From the NCBI GenBank assembly GCA_001784175.1, contig MFPR01000024.1, positions 1 through 59,683 on the forward strand: a stretch of 59,683 nucleotides of DNA. Reading direction: 5' to 3'. Each line of letters starts with the position of its first letter. Position 1 is the stretch's first letter. A program made the position numbers and the translations under genes. Below are positions 40,665 to 52,600 of the stretch, piece after piece. The stretch comes from Candidatus Lindowbacteria bacterium RIFCSPLOWO2_12_FULL_62_27. GTDB lineage: Bacteria > Lindowbacteria > 2-12-FULL-62-27. The notes below the pieces were generated by a model. That model was not told the DNA's origin. It saw only the letters and a program-made list of their open reading frames with translations, and searched no databases.

Positions 40665-43600
40665 TTACCGGACGATCGCGAGTTTGTCGACGAGCTTGTT
40701 TCCGGCCGCCTCCAGAATGTAGATGTACACGCCGGAACCGACCTTCTGGCCGGTCCGGTTCGTGCCGTCCCATTGCAGGCTCGTGTTGCTGCCGGGCGCG
40801 CCGGTTTCCTTCATCTCCCCGACCAACCGGCCGCCTACGTCGAATATTTTTAGCGTGACCTCCCCGGCCGCCTGCAGGTTGTACTTGAAGGTGACGCGGC
40901 CCGCCGCGTCCGGGCCCGGGTTCGGATACGCGAAGGTCTGATCCGCCGAAAGCGGCGCCGCGAGAAACGCGGCGAGATGCCCGGGCATGCCCACGGCCAG
41001 GGTCAATGAGATTTTAGATTTTAGATTTTCGATTTTAGATTCTAAAACCAATGACGATGACGCGCGTAAATCGACGGGGCCGGACGGGGCGCCCAGGAGA
41101 TACGCGCCGTAGTCGGACGGCAGGCCGCTCGCGTCCCATTTCAGCGTCACGCTGCCGGTCGCGCCGCTCACGACCACGGGCCAGACCGACGCTGTCTTCA
41201 CGGGCGCCGCGATGCTTGTTGCATAGGACTTCATTGCGAATTGTTCATTGCCTGCATTGGCCTCTCCGACCATTACCTGCAAATCACCAATCATCCCCGG
41301 CGCTTTCCACAGGTCGTTCATGTCCTCACCGTCGACGGCGGCCGGCGCCACGCCAAGATACGCGTACTCGTCCCTGATCTCGGGCACGCCGCTGTACGCC
41401 ATCAGGCGCAGGCGCCAGTTGGAGACGTCACCCTCCCCTGCCCCCCCTTGTGAAGGGGGGGTGTAAATCGGCGACGCCTGTCTCACCCGGCCTGTCTGCG
41501 GCATGCGTTTGTTCGGGATGAATACCATCGTGCACGGCGCGTTGACTTTCACCCAGTATCCGACCCACGGTTTGAGTTGAACCGTCGTGTCGCCGGCGGC
41601 CCACGGGTTCTCGTACTGGTCCGCGACCTGACTGCGCCACTGAAGGCCCGTGTCGATCGCGGGTACACCGGGCGTGAAACTTCTCAGCGACAGGAGCATG
41701 TCCGGCGCCGTGTCCAGCGTGACAAACACGTCGTCCAGCCAGTCGATGAAGTGCGGGAAAGGATTGCCGATCATGTGCGCGCCCGCGACGGCGAGTCGCA
41801 CCTTGAATGTGTCGGCCGCGGCGATCGGCGCATAAGCGCCGGCGTCGTAGAGGCCGAGCCCTGTCGCCTCCATGGTCTTGAACCAGTAGCCACGGCCGAG
41901 TTTGTATTCGCTGAATATGTTGGGCGACGCGTCGTTCGGGGCCGCCTGGCCGGAGATCGACCGGTACCGGTTGAAAGGCGCGACCGGCGAGAGCGCGGGA
42001 TCGTATTCGTAGGAAAGCGCCGCGCCGCCGTACGAGAGTTTGCCGAGCGCCGTGGCGGTGGCCGTGACGGTGTCGGGATGTTTGAAGGGCGCGAACATCG
42101 TCCACTTGTTCGCGAGGACGCGGCGCTTGTTCGTGTAAATCGCAAAGATGACGTCATCCGCGGGGCCGGACCGAACCGACGCCGTGATCATGTAGAGGCC
42201 GTCGCCGCTTGAGAGCGCGGTCGTGTATGTGAGCCGGCCATCGGAGTTGGCGCGGCCGGCGGTCAGGGCCGTGGGGACGCCGCTGTCGTAGGAGACTTCG
42301 AACGAAACGTTCGCGAAGGGAATGAGCTGGCCGAGCGGCCCGTCCTTGACGTCGACCACGAGCGTGCAGGTTTGGCCGTTGGCGATGACCTGGTGGTTGC
42401 CGCTGACAAGGAAGAGCGTATCACCGTTGGCGAAGACGGTGGCTTTGGAGAACGTGTCCGAGAAAAAGCTTGCGTTGACCAGCGTCGCGGTGTCCTCCGC
42501 GGTCAGGCGGTAATAATAGGTGACGGTATCCAACGCGTTCGTGTCCGTGAACGTCGTCTGGCCGCCGGTCAAGGTCGCGTAGAGCGCGTTGGCCCAGTGG
42601 GTCGTGTCGGGCGATCCGGCCAGCCGGTAAATCCGGACGGCGCCGAATCCGGTCCGGGGCGAGGCGGAGTCCTCGTCGAGGGTCGGGTTGGACCACGTGA
42701 GTTTGAGGACGTTGGGCGTGATCGTGTCGACGGCAATATTTTGCGGCGGCAGGGGCGGGACGGAGTCGGCGGTCGGCGCGGTGTCGATCAAGCCGAGACG
42801 GTAGGGAGAGAACAGGACCGAGTCGCCATTCGATGCTTGATAGATCATCTTCTTGATCCTGGTTTCATCCGTCGTGCCCCACCAGTTGCGGGTGAAGGTA
42901 AATTTGTTGGTCGCCGAAGTCGAGCTGTTATAGACCGCGCTGTCGGGATTTGTCGTAGACGGAACGATGTTGTTCTTCTGGACGGTGTCGGAGGAGGAAG
43001 CGCCGTCGATATAGACCTGATATTGGGCGTTGTTCCTGACATCGTTCTGAACGATGGTGTTGTTCGAACTCAGTTCCAGTTGGATCCCTTCGGCCGAATT
43101 CGAATTGGCCGTGTTGCCGCTCACCGTGTTGTTCGAACTTGAAACCAGACCGATACCGCCGTCCGCATTCGAAGTCGACGTATTGCCCGTCACCGTGTTG
43201 TTCGAACTCAGTTCCAGATAGATGCCGACATCCGCATTCGAACTGGATGTGTTGCCGCTCACTATGTTGTTCGTCGTCGTCCACAGGCCAAATCCTTTGT
43301 TCCAATTCGAACCGGCCGCGTTGCCCGTCACCGTGTTGCTGTTCGAATTCAAAGACAGATAGATGCCCCACTGATTGAAATGGGCCGTGTTGCCGCTCAC
43401 CGTATTGCTGTCGGATCCGTTTAAGAGATAAATGCCGTGGCTCCCATTGGAACACGCGCTATCTCCGAAAATGGATGAGAGATCGACATTATTGAAATAG
43501 ATGCCTTCGAAGGCGCCTGTGACGCCCATGGTTTTGATCAAAAGCCCCGTGCGGCCCGTGGCGTAGATTCCGTACAACGTGGTTACGCTCGAATCTCCCG

Positions 43601-46600
43601 GCGGGTCGATCACCGTCGCGACCGAGTCCTTGCCGATCAGCGCCACGGCGTTTGTGTCGATTACGACGGTTTCCGCGTACAGCCCCGCGTCGATCAGGAC
43701 CGTGTCGCCCTGCGACACGAGCGTCAGCGCTTTCTGGATCGTCCGAAACGGCGTCGCTCTCGCCAAACCCGACTGCGTGTCACTGCCCGCGCCTGTCGAG
43801 AAGGAGTCGCCCGTCAGGGACGTGTCGTTCACGTACCAGACATTCGGGATATTCGTGTCGACGGCCGGCGTGACGGTTTTCGTGTCCGCAAACGGAGACT
43901 CGTTGAAGAATCCGCCGGCCAGGGTCTCCGATGCGCTGAGTCTATAATAATAGGTTGTCCCGGCGACAACCGTGAAGTCTGTGTAGCTCACCACGCCGGC
44001 CCCGACGCTCGCCAGAAACGCGTTTCTCCAGTCGGTCGTATCGGGCACGGTCAGACGATAGACGCGGTACTCGGTGAGATCCGCCGGGGACTTACCGTCC
44101 TCGTTGAAGTCGGGCGTGTCCCAGGTGACGAGGACCTGATTGCCGGACCCGCTCACGCCGTTCAAGGCGAACGTATCGGGCGTTCCGGGCGCGGCTGTGT
44201 CGGCCGCGACCATGAACGTGTCCACCGGGCTGGTGCGCGCCGGGAACAGTTTGACGGAGCCGTCGTTGATCGTTTTCGACAGGATCACGTTCATGTCCCG
44301 GAACCCCCACCAATTGCGGCGCGCGTCGAAGTTCGGGGACGATCCCATGTCCATGAGGGTCGATGACATGTTGATGACGTTGTTGGCCACGAAGGAGTCG
44401 GCGCCGGCGCCGGAAAGCCATACACCCGTGTCGGAGTTGTAAATCTGGTTGTGGTAGATGCGGTTGCTTCCGCCGGTCGATACGAATTCCATCGCCATGT
44501 TGCTGTTTCGGACGATGTTGTCACGGACGGTGTTGCGCGCCGCGCTGGTCTTGAGCTTGATGCCGTGTCCGTGCCGGCCGGAGTGACTTTGCCGTTCGAT
44601 CGTGTTTTCCGCGATGACGTTATCCTGACTGCCGTTGTCGAAGTGGATGCCGTCCCGGACCAGGTCTGAAATGTGATTGTTCAACACGCGCGTCAGGTGC
44701 GCGCTGTCGCCCACGACGCCGAAATGGACGTTGCGGATGTCAACCGAACGGATGACGGCCGACGAGCAGGAAGACGCGAGAAAGACGGCGTTGTGCTCGT
44801 TGACGTTCGCCAGGGGCGGATCCGTGCCGATGCTGGTGCGGCTGGAATCGATTCCGTCGATAAAAAGGCCTTCAAGCCGGGTGTTTGTCCATGCCCGGAT
44901 GATCGTGCCCGTGTCATAGGCGATTTTGGCCCACGTGTCGAACACCGCGTCGGCGCCGGAGAAGGCCTTCTTCGAAATCAGCGTCAGCCCGGTATCGCCG
45001 CGCAGGTCGAGCTGTTGGTAGTAGGAATCTCCGCCCGGCTTGGCGAAGACGACGATCGTGTCCCAGCCGCTGGTGGGGTTGAGCGCGGCAAGCGCCTCGT
45101 TGATGTTGCGGTAGGCCTTAGTCGTGTCGCCCGCGTCGGGGGCGGTTGAGTCGCCAAACGACGAGACGTAGACCGTGACGGCGCCGGTGTCGGCAAAAAC
45201 CCGCATCATCGACGGCTGGGAGTCGGAGAAGAACGACTGGTTGTCCAGCGTTGCCGTGTCGTAGGCCGTCACACGGTAATAGTAAGTCGTTCCGACGGAC
45301 GCGGACGTATCCTGAAACCGGATCCCAGCGCCGACGATCTTTCCGATCATGATCCAGGATGAAGTGTCCGGAATGGCGCTGCGGAATATCCGGTATCCCT
45401 CGAGACCCGCGCCGCCGGCCACGCCTTCCTCGTTGGCCGTGACCGATGTCCACTCCAGAATGATGCTCGTGTCGGTGTTGGCCGAAACGACGGCGACGGT
45501 ATCGGGGGCTTTGGGCGCGGTCGTATCCGCGCCGGCGGTCGTGTCGACCTGCCCCAGCCGGAACGGCTGCCAGATCACGGAATCGCCGTTCGATTCCTGA
45601 AAGATCATCTTCTTGATCCGCTCCGTGTCGGTCGAGTTCCACCAGTTGCGGGTGAGGGTGAATTTGTTGGTCGTCACTGTCGATCCGTTATAGACCCCGC
45701 TGTCGGGGTTTGTCCCGGACGGCACAAGGTTGTTCATCTGGACGGTGTCCGAGGAGGACGTGCCGCTGATATAAACCTGATATTGGGTGTTGTTTCTGAC
45801 GTCGTTCTGAATGATCGTATTGCTTGAACTCGAAGACACATTGATACCGTCAACGGAATTCGAACTGACCGTGTTGTTCGTCACCGTGTTGTTCGAACTC
45901 GAAGACAGCAAGATACCGTAGATCGAATTCGAATTGGCCGTGTTGTTCGTCAGCGTGTTGTTGCTCGAATTCGAAAGCAGATAGATGCCGACCGAGAAAT
46001 TCGAACTGGCCGTGTTGTTCGTCAACGTGTTGTTGTTCGAACTCGTAGTCAGATTGATGCCGTCGTTGGAATTCAATCTGGCCGTGTTGTTCGTCAACGT
46101 GTTGTTCGAACTCGAAGATAGAACGATGCCGTACGCCAAATTCGAACTGGCCGTGTTGTTCGTCACTGTGTTGTTGTTCGAACTCGTACCCAGAACGATG
46201 CCGATCGATGTATTCAAACCGGCCGAGCTGTTGCTGATGGTATTGGAATCGGAATTGACGCTCAGGGAGATGCCGTTATTGCCGCAGGATGCCGCGCTGT
46301 CGCTTTCGATGGTCGAATTGTCCACATTGTGGAAATAAATTCCGTCAAACGCCCCGGTAACGCCGATGTTTTTGATGAGCAAGCCCGACTGTGTGTCGGC
46401 GTAGATGCCGTAGAGGCCGGACAGCCCATTCGCCCCAGGCGGATTGATCACCGTCGCGCCCGAATCCTTACCGATGAGCGTGATCGAGTCCTTGTCGATG
46501 TTCACGCCGTACGTTTCGGTGGCGGTGGCGGCGGTGACGTACGAGTCGTACAACCCCGCATCGATGTATATCGTGTCCCCGGCGGTCGCCATCCGCATGG

Positions 46601-49600
46601 CCATCGGGATCGAGGCGAAGGGGCTGGAAATCGTCCCCTGGCCCGTGATGTCCGACCCCGTCGCGGTGGCCCAACTGTCGCCCACGGTCGAGCCGTCGTT
46701 CACGTACCAGTTCACGCGGCTGGTGAATGACGCGCTATCCGACGGCTGGGAGTCGGAGAAAAAGCTCGCGTTATCGAGCGTCGCGGTGTCATAGGCCACG
46801 ACGCGGTAGTAATAGACACGCCCCGGCGCCACGTCCGTATCCTGATACCGGATCCCCGTCGGCTTCCAGACCATGATCCACGACGATGTGTCTTTCACGG
46901 CGCTCCGAAAGACGCGGTATCCCTCCAATCCCACCGCGCCGCCGTTGGCCGGTTCCTCCAGCGCGGTGACCGCCGTCCACTCCACGATGATGGACGTGTC
47001 GTTGCCCGTAGCCGCAACCGTGTCCGGCGCTTTCGGCGCGGTCGTATCGGCGCCGGCGGTGGTGTCGACCTCGCCGAGGCGGTAGGGCTGGAACTGGATG
47101 CGGCTTGGCGTGGCTGTGTCGAAAATCATTTTGCTGATGCGCCCGGAGTCCGTCGAATTCCAGTAATTCCGCTTGAAATCGAAGGTTTTGCCGGTACTGT
47201 TGTACGCGCCGCTGTCGGGGTTGGTCGGCGATGTTCGAATGTTGTTCTTCACCACCGTGTCGGAACTCGATGCCCCGTTGATGTAGACCTGGTACAGGAG
47301 GTTCGAATCAATCGTGTTCTGAGTGATGACGTTGCCGACAGGCGAAGCGTCCAGATGGATGCCATGGGACGCGTTGTTCTGAATGAGGTTGTTCTTCAGC
47401 AAGTTGTTGTTGCTCGCCAAATTCAACCGGACGCCCTGTGAGGTGTTGTTCCGGCTGATGTTGTCCTTGAGGATGTTGCTGCCCGACGACTGGAACCAGA
47501 ACCCGATCGCGGTGTTTTTCTCGCTGGTGTTGCCGGTCAGGGTGTTGCCGGAACTGACGCCGTCAACGAAAAAGCCGTGCGATGTGTTGTTCCGGCTGGT
47601 GTTGTTGGCGACGGTGTTGTTGTTGCAACTGGAATTCAATCTGAACCCGAAGGCCGCATTGTTCCCCGCGGTGTTGTTCGTCAGGGTGTTGCTGACGCAG
47701 TTCGTGAAGAGGCTGAATCCCATCGATGTGTTGGTATCGCTGGTATTGCCGGTGAGCGTGTTGAAATCACTGTTGTTCTGGAGGACAAATCCATCGTCGT
47801 TGTTGTGGCTGGTGTTGTTGATCAGGGTGCTGCGCGTGGTGGTTGTCAAAGAAAATCCGGCCACCCCGTTGTTCCTGGACAGGCTGTTCGACAGGGTATC
47901 ATTTGAACTGGACGCGATATAAACGCCGTTTCCTGAATTGAAGTTCGTTGTCAGCTGAGCGAGGGTGTTGGTGTCCGACCCGCCCGAGAGAGACACGCCC
48001 GAGTTCCCATTGGCCGACGCGCTGTCTCCCGTCAGATTTGAGAGATCAACATTTTCAAGGTGGATCCCATCATACGCTCCTGTCACTCCAAGGTTCTTGA
48101 TCCACAGACCCGTCTGCGTGTCGGCGTAAATGCCGTAGAGATTGGCCTGCGTATTCGGCCCGGGCGGGTCGATCACCGTCGCGCTCGAATCCTTGCCGAC
48201 CAGCGTGATCGAGTCCTTGTCGATGTTCACGCCGGCCGTGTCCGTTCCGTTGACGACTACGTAGGAGTCAAACGTCCCGGCGTCGATGAAGATCGTGTCG
48301 CCGGCGGTCGCCATCCGCATCGCCATCGGGATCGACGCGAACGGGCTGGAGATCGTCCCCTGGCCCGAGAGGTCCGACCCCGTCGCGGTGGCCCAGCTGT
48401 CGCCCGCGGTCGAGCCGTCGTTCACGTACCAGTTCACGCGCGAGGCGAAGGAGGCGCTGTCGCCCGGTTGGGAATCGGAGAAAAAGCTCTCGTTGGCGAG
48501 CGCCGGGGTGTCTAAGGCCGTCACGCGGTAATAGAATTTCTGGCCGGGCGCAAGGTCCGTGTCCTGCCAGCCGTCGACGGCCGATCCCACCTGCGCGACC
48601 TTGATCCACGACGACGTGTCTTTCACCGCGCTTCGGTAAATCCGATATCCCGAAAGGCCCACCGCGCCGCCGTTGGATTCCTCAAGGCTTGATGTAGCCT
48701 GCCAAGTGACGGTGACCGACGTGTCGTTCCCGGCCGCCGCCACGGTGTCCGGCGCTTTCGGCGCGGTCGTGTCGGCGCCCGCCGTCGTGTCGACCTCGCC
48801 GAGGCGAAACGGGATGTATCCGATGCGGTTGACGTAGCCCGTATCGAACATCTTGCGCCCGATGGCCACCGTGTCCACCGTGTTCCACCAGTTGCGCGCG
48901 AAGTCGTACGTGTTGCCGGTCCAGTTGTACACCCCGCTGTCGGGATTCGTCGACGACGTCACGATGTTGTTCTTCTGCACCGTGTCCGACGACGAGGTGC
49001 CGGTGATAAAGATCTGATACGACGTATTCAGCCTCAAGTCGTTTAGACTCACCGTATTGTTCGAAGACGAGGTTAGATTGATTCCATAGTATCCATTCGA
49101 ACTGAGCGTGTTGTTTGTGACCGTGTTGTTGTTCGAACTCGAAGTCAAAAACAGGCCGGTGCTGCTATTCGACGTGATCGCGTTGTTCGTTATCGTGTTG
49201 TTCGAACCCCCGGTCAGATAGATGCCGGTGCTGCCCGAACGAATCGTGTTGTTCGTTATCGTGGCGCCGCCTGTGCCGTTAACCAGTTGGATTCCGGTGC
49301 TGTTCGAAGTGAGCGTGTTGTTCGTCACCGTGCTGCCGTTTGAACCATTGTTCAATATGATGCCGTAGGCGTTCGAAGTGAGCGTGTTGTTCGTCAGCGT
49401 GTTGTTGAACGAAGACGCAAGCACATCGATGCCGTTGTTTGTATTCGACTGCGCCGCGCTGTTTTTGACGGTGTTGGTGTCGGAACCGTTGCCCATGCGG
49501 ATGCCGTCGTTGCCGCAGGAACTTGCGCTGTCGCCGTCGATGGTCGAGTAGTCCACGTTATAGAAATGAATCCCGTTATACGCCCCCGTCACGCCGATGT

Positions 49601-52600
49601 CGCGGATGAACAGATTGATCCGCGTGTTGGCATAGATGCCGTAGAGGCCGGACAGCGTCTTCGCCCCCGGCGGGTCGATGACCGTCGCGCCGGAGTCCTT
49701 GCCGATCAGCGTGATCGAGTCCTTGTCGATGTTCACGCCGGCGGTTTCGGTGGCGGAGATCACGACGTAGGAGTCGTACAACCCGGCGTCGATGTAGATG
49801 GTGTCGCCGGCGGTCGCCACTTGCATCGCGCGCGGAATCGACGCGAAAGGCTTGCCGATCGTTCCAAGGCCAGTCACGTCCGACCCGGCGGCTGTCGTCC
49901 AGCTGTCGCCCGTGGTTGAGCCGTCGTTCACGTACCAGTTCATCGTCGACGTAAACGGCGCGGAGTCGGACGGCTGGGAGTCGGAGAAGAAACTTTCGTT
50001 GGCGGAGGGCGTGGCCGTGTCGAAGGCGGTGACGCGGTAGAAATAGATGCGGCCCGGCGCGACATCCGTGTCCTGCCAGTTGACGACGGTGTTCGCCGTC
50101 TGCGCGACCTGACGCCACGACGACGTGTCTTTGATTCCGCTTCGGTACACGCGGTATCCGGAGAGCGACGCCCCGCCGGCCACGCCTTCCTCGTTCGCCG
50201 TCACCGCCTGCCACGTGACGATGAGGGACGTGTCACTCGGCGCCGCCGCCACCGTGTCCGGCGCTTTCGGCGCGGTCGTGTCGGCGCCCGCCGTCGTGTC
50301 GACCTGCCCCAGCCGGAACGGCTGCCAGATCACCGAATCGCCGTTCGACGCCTGATAGATCATCTTCCTGATCCGGTCCGTGTCGGTCGAGCCGAACCAG
50401 TTGCGGGTGAAAGAGAATTTGCTGGTCGGGGCCGTCGACCCGTTGAAGACCGCGCTGTCGGGGTTGCCGCTGGACGGGATGATGTTGTTTTTCTGCACGG
50501 TGTCCGACGAGGACACGCCGGTGATATAGATTTGATATTCAGTGTTCAATTGAAGGTCGTTTTGCGCGATGGTGTTGTCCGAACACAAATTCATTTTGAT
50601 GCCGTAGAGTCCGCTGGAGCGGGACGAGTTGCCCGTGATCGTGGTGTTCGAACTTGAATAGACATCGATGCCGTAGACACTCCCGCTGATGGCGTTGCCC
50701 GTCACCTTGTTGTTCGAACTAGATTCGATGTGAATGCCGTAGATACCGGTCGAAGTGACCGTGTTGTTGTTCACTGCGTTGCCGTTCGCGCCCCCATCCA
50801 CATAAATGCCGTATCCGTTCGACTTGACGGTATTGCCGCTCACCGTGTTGTTGGAACTCGCCAGCACCCGGATGCCGGGCCCCCCATTCGAAACGGCCAC
50901 ACTCTTGCTGATCGTGTTGGTATCTGAACCATTGGTGACAAAAATCCCGGCGTCGCCGCACGAAACCGCGCTGTCCATGGTAATCGTTGAACGGTCCACA
51001 TCGTTGAAACGGATTCCGACGTAGACGCCGGTGACACCTATGTTTTTGATCAAAAGGCCGGTTCGCCCGGAGGCGTTGATGCCGAACCGATTGTTTGGGC
51101 CGGCCGGGCCCGGCGGGTCGATGACCGTCGAGCCTGAATCCTTGCCGATCAGCGTGATCGAGTCCTTGTCGATGTTTATTCCGTATGTTTCGGATGCCGT
51201 CGCATCGGTGACGTAGGAGTCGTACAGCCCGGCGTCGATCCAGATCGTGTCGCCGACGGTTGCGAGTGCCATCGCTTTTGAAAGCGATAGGAATGGTTTT
51301 TGCGGCGTTCCGTTGCCCGACGTGTCCGATCCGGCCGTGTAGGTGTAGGAGTCGCCTGTCGTAGACGTGTCGTTCACGTACCAGTTCACCGTCGACGTAA
51401 ACGGCGCGGAGTCGCCCGGCTGGGAGTCGGAGAAGTAACTTTCGTTTTTGAAAGGCGTCGACGTGTCGTAGGCCGTGACGCGGTAGGAGTATACCCGGCC
51501 CGGAGCGACGTCGGTGTCCTCAAACTGGGTGGCCGTCGTGACCGCCACGGAAAGCCACGAGGACGTGTCCTTGACCTCGCTCCGGTAAATCGCGTAGGCC
51601 GAGAGGCTCGGCCCGCCGCCGGCGCCTTCGTCGTTGGTCGTCACCGCGTTCCAGGAAACGATCAGCGACGTGTCCGAGGACGTCACGGCGACCGTATCCG
51701 GCGACTTCGGCGCCGTCGTGTCGGCGCCCGGCGTCGTGTCGACCGCGCCAAGCCGGAACGGCGTGAACGCGTCGGCGGTGTCGACGAATTTGTTCTTGAT
51801 CGTGACCGTGTCGGTGGAGCCGAACCAGTTGCGCGACAGGCCCGCCTGTGCGATGCCGCTCTGGTTGGTGACGCTGCTTTTATTGTTGCCGGTGATATTG
51901 TTTTTGGAAACGAGGTTGCCGGTGGCGGTCGACTGGATCATGACGCCGGTGTCGTTGCCGGAGATGTCGTTCAGGGTGACGATGTTCGAGTCGGCGCCGC
52001 CGCGAAGGTCGACGCCGGAGATCGTGTTGTTGGAGATGTTGTTGAACCGCGCGATGTTGCCGGACGCGGAGGTGATGCGGAGGCCGTCCTGGGAGTTCGA
52101 CTTGACGACGTTGCCGCTCATGATGTTGTTGGCCCCGCCGGATGAGTAAATCCCGACCTGCGAATTCGAGTTGCAGGTGTTGCCGTAGACGGTGTTGGTC
52201 GAGCCGGAATTGAAAAAGATGCCGTACTGGGAATTGGAATTGAAGATGCTCGAATCCACCGTATTATTGTTGGCGCTGTCGAGCCAGAGGCCGTAGACGT
52301 TGCCGCCGCTCGCGTCGCAGCGCCGGACCTTGGACTGCTTGCTCGAAAACAGCCGGATGTTGCCGTTGCCCGAGTTGGACTGGGCGAGACAGTCCACGAG
52401 CGTGTTGAAATCGCTCGTCGACACATACAGGCCCGTCTGGCTGTTGTACGACGCCGTGGTGGCCGACACCGTGTTGGTGTCCGAGCCGTTGTTCAGATAA
52501 ATCCCGTTGAGGCCGTTCGAGCAGACGCTGTCACCGCTGATGGTCGAGAGGTCCGTATTATCAAAGTAGATCCCGCGGTAGGCGCCGGTGACGCCGAGGT

